Shown here in pieces: positions 56,069 through 64,000 of a stretch of DNA of 64,000 nucleotides; position 1 is the first letter of the stretch; every line of letters starts with the position of its first letter. The stretch comes from Anisus vortex (Eukaryota; Mollusca; Gastropoda; Planorbidae): positions 16,735,823-16,799,822 of the forward strand of contig OX421497.1 of NCBI GenBank assembly GCA_949126835.1. Reading direction: 5' to 3'. The position numbers and the translations under genes are program-made. The notes under the pieces are model-generated. The model saw only the letters and a list, made by a program, of their open reading frames with translations. It did no database searches and was not told the origin of the DNA.

Positions 56069-57094
56069 TCGGACTTGAACTACTTGAAGCCACTAATCCT
56101 GAGAATGCTTACACCATATTCAAAAATGATACGTTGACATTTTTGCATCAATAGGCCTATTTGGTAGATGATCATGGGATTCCTCGTTTCAAGAGCTTCA
56201 TAAATTGGAATTCATTACTTATTGTAGATATTGCCTTTCCCAAAATAATAATTATATTAATGAGTTAATTGATTTGATATTCATATTAAGACATTTACAT
56301 TTTATTACATTAATTATTTAGTATCCCGTATTAAAGTTGCATAGGTCAGTGCACCCAATGTATTTTAGGAAATCTTCAGTAATAAGTTTTTGTTAGACCA
56401 CTGAGACCAGACGAGTTTTTGTGTATCCCCAAAGTGGGAACTGATTTAATATCTCCATTGTAAAATTGTTTAATTAAAGTATATCATATGTGCCTACAAT
56501 TCCTACATTCTCCATCATCAAATAATATTTTATAATATATATATGTGTTTATATTGTTCAATAAATTTGAAGTAAGTAGAAACTACAATTGTCACTTAAT
56601 TATTTCTCAAGTCTACGTATACTGTGCTGAATAGAATAAATGTCAGTTGACTGAGTTGGATCTGAATAAAATGTTAAGTTGCTTATACGAATTACCACGC
56701 TACCAATAATACAAATATTATAAGCACTAACACTTATCAAGTTGGAACTTCATGTCACTGACAAGCGGAAAGAATCAAGGAACGTAGGCCTACATGCAAC
56801 AAGTCTAAGGTGTGAATTGTTCAGTCAAGCGATTCCGGACAATGGCCTACCATTGTCACAGTTCACTAAGTTATAGCAATGTTATGACGCCATAGAAGCC
56901 AGCAAATTTGGAACTTAATTGAAATATTAGGTGTTAGGGGAAAAAACGTAGAGAGAAATTTTTATCTTTTCTAATATATGTTGGTGCATGTCAGTTATAT
57001 AGACTGTTGTTTATTCTCTTTGTAATTTAGAAAAAATATATGTTTTAAAAAGACATGTGTATAGTTGTGTGTGGTTAATCAATGCCCTCGCATA
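56069..57094. other. No gene seen
   Basis: AT-rich unique sequence of about 1 kb. Confidence 0.4.
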
Positions 57095-57235
57095 GGGGGG
57101 TGGGCAGAGGCGGCATATGCCTGGGGGCGACACTTCTAGGGGCGGAAAATATAGTCTAAAAATAGCACTAAACAAAGCAGTTCTAGTACGCAAGGGGGCG
57201 TCGTTGAAACTTTTGCCCTGGGACGCTACATAGGC
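57095..57235. mobile_element. Possible DNA-transposon scrap (GGGGCGAC / GCCCTGGGACGC ends)
   Basis: GCGGCATATGCCTGGGGGCG lies left and CTTTTGCCCTGGGACGCTAC lies right, a loose inverted pair with a short AT core. This resembles common GGGGCG-ended hAT MITEs. Ends and target duplication are unclear. Confidence 0.3.
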
Positions 57236-57286
57236 TTGTGTTGGCTCTGTGTGGTTTGAGTATGAATTAGAGGCTAAAGTTATGGT

Positions 57287-57535
57287 CACGGTAAAAGAGC
57301 GGCTGGCATACCAGAGATCCTGATTCGAATCCTGGTGATGTTCAGGAATTTGTTTCCTTGGTCTGGAGTCTACCCAGCTCTGATGGTACCTGGCCTTAGT
57401 TTGGGGGAGGGGGGAATTAAAGTCGGATGGGCATTGTGCTGGCTACACAATCTCATAAGGTGCCGTGGTCAAGGAAACAGGTGACCGCTGCTTCGCCGGC
57501 ACTGTGCATAAATTAGGTCCAACGGGACTACTTAT
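57287..57535 (+). mobile_element. tRNA-derived SINE, family 1
   Basis: B-box-like GATTCGAATCC (57322-57332), then GGTCTGGAGTCTACCCAGCT, CTGATGGTACCTGGCC, GGCATTGTGCTGGCTACACA, GTGCCGTGGTCAAGGAAAC, GACCGCTGCTTCGCCGGC and TTAGGTCCAACGGGACTA. The upstream GGTAAAAGAGCGGCTGGC fits the head. The 60-codon frame starting in it is incidental. Confidence 0.87.
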
Positions 57536-57833
57536 GAGTGTTGATAAGAATGATTATTTAAAATTTTGTTATTTTCTTATAACTTCATGCATTCCATTTA
57601 TGTTCTATATGCCAAATGAAGAAAAAATTAAATCGTTTTATAACTAACTGTTGGCATAGAGAATTAAGACAACTTTGTGCGTTAATTATCATACTGGACA
57701 GTTTATTACATTAGTTGTGCGTTGCAAGGCTAAGTTAGAATTGAAGGATTTTGTGTATTTTTTACTAATTTGTTTTCCCTGTATGTGTGTGTGTGTGCAG
57801 GAGCGGACAAAGCAACACATTGGGCTCCCTAGG
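57536..57833. other. No gene seen
   Basis: AT-rich spacer with a short TG patch near 57784-57797. Confidence 0.35.
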
Positions 57834-59738
57834 TGACACTATAGTAGGGACACTATAGTAGGGACACTATAGTAGGGACACTATAGTAGGGACACTATAG
57901 TAGGGACACTATAGTAGGGGCACTATAGTAGGGGCACTATAGTAGGGGCACTATAGTAGGGGCACTATAGTAGGGGCACTATAGTAGGGGCACTATAGTA
58001 GGGGCACTATAGTAGGGGCACTATAGTAGGGGCACTATAGTAGGGGCACTATAGTAGGGGCACTATAGTAGGGGCACTATAGTAGGGGCACTATAGTAGG
58101 GGCACTATAGTAGGGGCACTATAGTAGGGGCACTATAGTAGGGGCACTATAGTAGGGGCACTATAGTAGGGGCACTATAGTAGGGGCACTATAGTAGGGG
58201 CACTATAGTAGGGGCACTATAGTAGGGGCACTATAGTAGGGGCACTATAGTAGGGGCACTATAGTAGGGGCACTATAGTAGGGGCACTATAGTAGGGGCA
58301 CTATAGTAGGGGCACTATAGTAGGGGCACTATAGTAGGGGCACTATAGTAGGGGCACTATAGTAGGGGCACTATAGTAGGGGCACTATAGTAGGGGCACT
58401 ATAGTAGGGGCACTATAGTAGGGGCACTATAGTAGGGGCACTATAGTAGGGGCACTATAGTAGGGGCACTATAGTAGGGGCACTATAGTAGGGGCACTAT
58501 AGTAGGGGCACTATAGTAGGGGCACTATAGTAGGGGCACTATAGTAGGGGCACTATAGTAGGGGCACTATAGTAGGGGCACTATAGTAGGGGCACTATAG
58601 TAGGGGCACTATAGTAGGGGCACTATAGTAGGGGCACTATAGTAGGGGCACTATAGTAGGGGCACTATAGTAGGGGCACTATAGTAGGGGCACTATAGTA
58701 GGGGCACTATAGTAGGGGCACTATAGTAGGGGCACTATAGTAGGGGCACTATAGTAGGGGCACTATAGTAGGGGCACTATAGTAGGGGCACTATAGTAGG
58801 GGCACTATAGTAGGGGCACTATAGTAGGGGCACTATAGTAGGGGCACTATAGTAGGGGCACTATAGTAGGGGCACTATAGTAGGGGCACTATAGTAGGGG
58901 CACTATAGTAGGGGCACTATAGTAGGGGCACTATAGTAGGGGCACTATAGTAGGGGCACTATAGTAGGGGCACTATAGTAGGGGCACTATAGTAGGGGCA
59001 CTATAGTAGGGGCACTATAGTAGGGGCACTATAGTAGGGGCACTATAGTAGGGGCACTATAGTAGGGGCACTATAGTAGGGGCACTATAGTAGGGGCACT
59101 ATAGTAGGGACACTATAGTAGGGACACTATAGTAGGGACACTATAGTAGGGACACTATAGTAGGGACACTATAGTAGGGACACTATAGTAGGGACACTAT
59201 AGTAGGGACACTATAGTAGGGACACTATAGTAGGGACACTATAGTAGGGACACTATAGTAGGGACACTATAGTAGGGACACTATAGTAGGGACACTATAG
59301 TAGGGACACTATAGTAGGGACACTATAGTAGGGACACTATAGTAGGGACACTATAGTAGGGACACTATAGTAGGGACACTATAGTAGGGACACTATAGTA
59401 GGGACACTATAGTAGGGACACTATAGTAGGGACACTATAGTAGGGACACTATAGTAGGGACACTATAGTAGGGACACTATAGAAGGGACACTATAGTAGG
59501 GACACTATAGTAGGGACACTAAAGTAGGGACACTCTAGTAGGGACACTCTAGTAGGGACACTAAAGTAGGGACACTCTAGTAGGGACACTCTAGTAGGGA
59601 CACTCTAGTAGGGACACTCTAGTAGGGACACTCTAGTAGGGACACTCTAGTAGGGACACTCTAGTAGGGACACTCTAGTAGGGACACTCTAGTAGGGACA
59701 CTATAGTAGGGACACTATAGTAGGGGCACTATAGATAA
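57834..59738. repeat. 14-bp minisatellite, about 136 copies
   Basis: Unit ACTATAGTAGGGGC. Copies of the GGGAC type flank a long uniform GGGGC core (about 57911-59106). The GGGAC block continues to about 59720, with an ACTCTAG subtype clustered at 59530-59695 and a single GGGGC at the end. Each unit includes the palindrome ACTATAGT and a G3-G4 run every 14 bp. TAG occurs in every frame, so no long frames arise. Confidence 0.98.
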
Positions 59739-59872
59739 AACATTATAATCTTCATTACTCTTTGGTTGAAGTCCCTAAATAAAGAAACAAACCACAATGT
59801 TGCCCCTGGTGTTTGACCAGCCCCACCCCCCTTACACTTTTAGAACCAGCCACTATGTGTATCCGTGTAGAG
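59739..59872. other. Short unique spacer
   Basis: Nothing recognised. Confidence 0.3.
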
Positions 59873-60071
59873 CAGGGTCGGCAATCTTTGCCCGCGTGCC
59901 AGATTTGGCACACATAGCGATTTTAAATGGCACGCGGAAGACCACCAAAAGGCAATTCAAGCCTGTAATCCAAGCAAAGAGCAGTATGACTTTTATGCAG
60001 TTGGGTTGGAACGCTGAATGACTTACAAATGCTTCTTTGGCTCACTATTATCAAAATTTTGCCGATCCCTG
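59873..60071. mobile_element. hAT-like MITE, family A
   Basis: Ends CAGGGTCGGCAATC and TTTGCCGATCCCTG are inverted repeats. The flanks GTGTAGAG and GTGTAGAA match at seven of eight bases, the expected hAT target duplication. The interior CGCGTGCCAGATTTGGCACA and GGCACGCGGAAGACC match the copy at 24599-24800. Confidence 0.85.
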
Positions 60072-60554
60072 GTGTAGAAACTTCGGTTTAAGATAGTCTT
60101 GAGTATATTAGTATGTGTGTTGTTTTGTTTTTTTGTTGTATTTGATTATATTAGATCTGTGTGTACGTAATGTGTGTTTGTTATTGTGTCTGTCTGATTG
60201 TATTTGCATGCGTTTACAGAAGTTTCTGTTTTGTTTCTTGATGTTGTGGGTTGTTGTTCTTGTTTTTTGTTGCTGTTGTTCTTTTTGCGAAAGTAGTTGC
60301 AAGTGTTTTTATTGATAGACTTGGTGGCGCCCATCTCCTCTCCAAGTCGGCGGTGGATTTTTTTTTATTATTTTCGATTGTCTGCATCGTGGGTTGAGCC
60401 CAGGATGTCGAGCTTGTGAGACGAGCTCACTGTCGACTTTGCTCTCCAGTCGCATAATCGTTAAGACTTGTCAATTCCTATTCCTGCTTCTCTCAATGAC
60501 GGAAATAATTAAGGAAGTATACACTGAATATCAAAATCTTAGAGACTGCTTTCA
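60072..60554. other. No gene seen; T/G-rich patch
   Basis: GT- and T-rich stretch at 60105-60310, giving low-complexity frames on both strands. Confidence 0.4.
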
Positions 60555-60657
60555 CCAACAACATATCAACAACACAAACATACCAATCAACAACATATCA
60601 ACAACACAAACATACCAATAACGACAACATATCAACAACACAAACATACCAATCAAC
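60555..60657. repeat. About 34-bp repeat, 3 copies
   Basis: Copies of ACATATCAACAACACAAACA and TACCAAT with a CAACA or AACGACA linker. Confidence 0.9.
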
Positions 60658-61247
60658 AAAAGAGAGTCTAAGTATAGAGTAGCATAGAGTATAGAGTTTA
60701 TTTAGCTATAAGATTTAACTAGTATTACACTTTTCAATTAAAACCTTTTTTTTTCGGAGATTCCCGGAGCTATTTTTATCTCCGTTAATTTAACATGTAA
60801 TTCAACTAACCTATAAAAAAAAAATCTCTGACAAGAAAAAAAAACCCACCAAGAAAAAAGAAACAAGATACATTGAAAAAAGAATTCTCGTGTGAACAAT
60901 GACATGTCATTGCAAATTCAAAAACCGAACAAAAACTTTGCATACAATTACTTCCTTTTTAAAAATCTTCTCATTGCCTGAAGCAACAGTATTGGCTCTA
61001 TTCTAATCAAGTGGTCCCATATAACAAAATAAACACGCCAGTCTGTCTGTCAATGTAGAGACACGTTAAATCTTGTCACAATGAAATGCTGAAGAAAAAA
61101 AAAATTTCTTTTCCGAGGTCTTTACATGGGCGGATCTTTACGTGGGCCAATCAGATTCCGCAATGTTTTATTTCATGACCAGTGATATGTTTCTAGTAGT
61201 TCACGTGATGATGGTGGGGAATGGGAGTAGGAACTTCTTGGCGTAAA
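60658..61247. other. No gene seen
   Basis: AT-rich unique sequence with several A-runs. Confidence 0.35.
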
Positions 61248-61494
61248 GTCGGACCAAATTGACCCATAGGTCCAGTGAAGCAGCGTTCACCAGTTTCTAT
61301 GGCCACGGCATACTAGGGGTTTGTGTGGCCAGCACTATGCACAGCCGCCTTTACTTCACCCAAACAAAGGTCATGTACCCATCAGAGAAATGACACCCTC
61401 CTGACCCGGGGAAAAATCCTAGCCTGCACCAGGATTCGAGCCCAGGACTTACGGTACGCCAGCCGAACGTGTTGCCGCACGGCCTCCGTGATCC
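61248..61494 (-). mobile_element. tRNA-derived SINE, family 1, full length
   Basis: Minus orientation: the left end GTCGGACCAAATTGACCCAT, core TGTGTGGCCAGCACTATGCA, and right head GCCTGCACCAGGATTCGAGC (complement of the B box) followed by GCCAGCCGAACGTGTTGCCG. The plus frame at 61323-61520 and the minus frame at 61351-61647 over it are incidental. Confidence 0.88.
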
Positions 61495-62296
61495 CAGTAC
61501 ATTGTTCTCAACTTCGATGATCAGATTCAACAAAACTGCATGCAGGCTACACGTAACCCTTCGTGAATTGAACAACCTGAAAAATCCATTGCTACGCCGC
61601 TGGGAGTGTGGCAGAAATCTTTGAAAACAAAAGCGCCCACATATCACAATTCTTAGCCGACGATCGTCCGTTTATCCTAGTCTATAATATAGCCTTGATC
61701 AATAGTCTTTAGTACAGAAGCCACAACTACAAATCATAGGAACAGATGGATTAGACACTAATTGAACTCTATCGATCCCTCGTTCTGATATCTTCAGTGG
61801 TGCATACAATGTGATGAGGTTGCAGTATTAAGCTCAAGCTATACATTTGATATATTATTTTTATTGTATAGAGTTATACCGTGGTTGTTGTTGTCTTCTT
61901 TTACATGTCTAGACCCACAACCGTTTCCCAGCGGGTCCTCATTTATAACTGGGTGAGGGGCGGTGTAACACCATTGCACGTGTTGCAGATCGTTATTTAG
62001 GTCAAGGTTATAACATATAATGATGTCAATATTATAGTGTATTATATCACAATGTAACAGGAAGACTTTTACTATAAACGTATTCTAATGACGATCCTCA
62101 AAATGTTGAGCATAAGTCGCTGTAGTTTTTAAATTGATTAGAATCCGAGAAACGCATTTTTTTTACACTAAATTTCTTATTAAATATTTTAAAGCGTTAT
62201 ATTAAAATTTATCTGATGATTTGCATCACAAATATTGTGTTTTTATGTCAAGCATTATGATCCAATGGTTTTTGAAAACAATAAGTATTTCAATTG

Positions 62297-62298
<2 letters not shown>
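61495..62298. other. No gene seen
   Basis: AT-rich unique sequence. Confidence 0.35.

Positions 62299-62378
<80 letters not shown>
62299..62378. repeat. (AT)n microsatellite, 40 copies
   Basis: Eighty bases of perfect AT. Confidence 0.98.
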
Positions 62379-62380
<2 letters not shown>

Positions 62381-62582
62381 CACGATTTTAAGGATTTTAG
62401 AAAATAGCTTGCAAAGTAAATATTTCATAAATGAATATTCACATCGAACAAGCTGAGCACAATTAGAGAAAGTTACAAAACACTTCAGGCAAGCAGGCTA
62501 CATGGAGTAAGTAGAACATTTCAAAAGCATTAAGGTCTAACTAAGAATTAAAACTTAAAATGCTAAAATGCTATAAATGTAT

Positions 62583-62709
62583 GGTATGATATTTATACTT
62601 AAAATGCTATAAATGTATATATTTATACTTAAAATGCTATAAATGTATATATTTATACTTAAAATGCTATAAATGTATATATTTATACTTAAAATGCTAT
62701 TAATGTGTA
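62583..62709. repeat. 30-bp minisatellite, left part split by a LINE
   Basis: Copies of TTATACTTAAAATGCTATAA and ATGTATATAT. It continues after 63222 in the same unit. Confidence 0.95.
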
Positions 62710-63222
62710 TTAAACGAGGTCTTGCAACGGGCTAACATGCCTAGCATGATCACTCTCCTTCGCCAACGACGTCTTCGGTGGCTTGGCCATGTTTCCAGGA
62801 TGAAGGATGGGCGAATCCCAAAAGACCTACTATATGCTGAGCTTGCTGAAGGCAAGAGAGCTACTGGCCGCCCCCCAACTCAGGTTCAAGGACGTCTGCA
62901 AACGTGACCTAAAGGCTATAGATGTAGAGGTCGGAAACTGGGAGAACCTTGCTCAGCACAGAAGTAGTTGGAGAGGCACCTTACACACCGATATAAATGC
63001 GGCAGCGGGCAAACTTCGCCTTATGGAGGAGGCTAAACGAGCAGCGAAGAAAAGTAGGCTGCCCCTAACAATCTCCAACGGTCCAGCTTTCAAGTGCCAG
63101 AGATGCGACAGAGCCTGTCTCTCAAGGATAAGTCTCCACAGACACAGTCAATTTTGCAGGGCTGGCCAAATCACAGGAGCGCCAATCTAATCGTCTTTCG
63201 AGACTATGGAGCCAATGATGAT
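62710..63222 (+). mobile_element. 5'-truncated LINE inside the 30-bp minisatellite
   Basis: Plus frames encode EVLQRANMPSMI then LRQRRLRWLGHVSRMKDGRI and LYAELAEGKRATGRP. After a one-base shift at the C-run near 62870 they continue with LRFKDVCKRDLKAIDVE, WRGTLHTDINAAAGKLRL and a Cys/His end CQRCDRACLSRISLHRHSQF. This is the region after the RT core in the LINE family seen at 31875-33118. The 3' end has the hairpin CGTCTTTCGAGAC near 63192-63204 and an ATGATGATGAATG tail. One frameshift is the only clear lesion, so this copy is younger than the other. Confidence 0.88.
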
Positions 63223-63768
63223 GAATGTATATATTTATACTTAAAATGCTATGTTTATATTTATACTTAAAATGCTATAAATGTATATATTTATACTTAA
63301 AATGCTGCAAATGTATATATTTTTACTTAAAATGCTGTAAATGTATTTATTCCTAAAATGCTATAAATGTAAATATTTTTACTTAAAATGCTATAATTGT
63401 ATATATTTATACTTAACATGCTATAAATGTATATATGTATACTTAAATGCTAAAAATGTAAATAATTAAACTTAAAATGCTATAATTGTATATATTTATA
63501 CTTAAAATGCTATAATTGTAAATATTTATACTTAAAATGCTGTAATTGTATATATTTATACTTAAAATGCTATAAATGTATATTTTTATACTTAAAATGC
63601 TCAAAATGTAAATATTTATTCTTAAAATGCTGTAATTTTATATATTTATACTTAAAATGCTTTAAATGTAAATATTTATACTTAAATGCTGTAATTGTAA
63701 ATATGTATACTTAAAATGCTATAAATGTAAATATTTATACTTAAAATGATATAATTGTATATATTTAT
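63223..63768. repeat. 30-bp minisatellite, right part, about 18 copies
   Basis: More diverged than the left part: ATAATTG, ATAAATG, GTAATTG and TTAAATG variants and several one-base indels. Confidence 0.95.
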
Positions 63769-64000
63769 TAGTCCCGCTTGGTGCAAGATGAACACAGGAA
63801 CAGGAGTAATATTTAATAGATGCTTAAAGTTGGATGACTCCGACAGACCATCAATTCTCCTCTATTAACCAGTGACTCATTTAGATGATACTGTCACTAC
63901 TACTTTAGAACGAACGAGCCAGGGCGGAACGCAAGAAAGAAATACAGAAAAAGTGGATTGGATGATGTTGAGAGCCAAAAGGTGAATCAGCTCTCAGGGT
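63769..64000. other. No gene seen at the window end
   Basis: Unique sequence. No domain recognised in any frame. Confidence 0.35.

Noticed and set aside
57834..59738. CACTATAGTAGGG units as phage T7-like promoters
   Set aside because: The similarity is to the CACTATAGGG end only; the upstream promoter half is missing, and the match arises from a 14-bp tandem unit.

Overview
This is repeat-dominated nuclear DNA from an animal. Prokaryotic gene organisation, CRISPR arrays and intact host genes are all absent. The DNA is AT-rich and studded with minisatellites, microsatellites, tRNA-derived SINEs, relics of several LINE families, and hAT-type and other DNA transposon remnants. The commonest SINE, with its 'gtgtggccagcacaatgcccagccgcctttactt' type core seen in about a dozen copies, reminds me of gastropod mollusc genomes. 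That is recollection and was not checked, so I call the source a probable lophotrochozoan, most likely a gastropod.

Adding my block coordinates, tandem arrays cover roughly 20 kb, about 30% of the window. There are about 30 different arrays, each with its own unit of 8 to 62 bp. The largest are 3430-4517 (20 bp), 6744-7886 (43 bp), 22283-23278 (26 bp), 33492-34805 (31 bp), 35137-37150 (about 41 bp), 48431-49800 (57 bp), 54317-55934 (23 bp) and 57834-59738 (14 bp). Almost every long open reading frame lies inside one of them and is a by-product of a stop-free unit. Where the unit length is not a multiple of three, all three frames of a strand are open together. Several arrays show higher-order structure.

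Between the arrays are transposon remains. At 30600-33491 a hAT transposon sits inside a 31-bp minisatellite with a perfect 8-bp target duplication, and that hAT is itself interrupted by a LINE relic. At 15508-16325 a TTAA-flanked element with terminal inverted repeats carries a decayed THAP domain, which suggests a Kolobok-like transposon. At 62710-63222 a LINE fragment splits a 30-bp array. A second tRNA-derived SINE at 47909-48135 shares its 3' tail with a LINE 3' end at 45295-45560, as expected for a SINE mobilised by that LINE. Several short hAT-like MITEs keep inverted repeats and 8-9-bp target duplications.

I found no host protein-coding gene, tRNA or rRNA gene that I can support. The only unassigned non-repeat frame worth naming is 27317-27661 on the minus strand, and it may be chance. 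The window reads as an intergenic or intronic repeat landscape. I found no new biological system. The notable points are the nested insertions, the higher-order repeats, the THAP relic and the SINE-LINE tail sharing.
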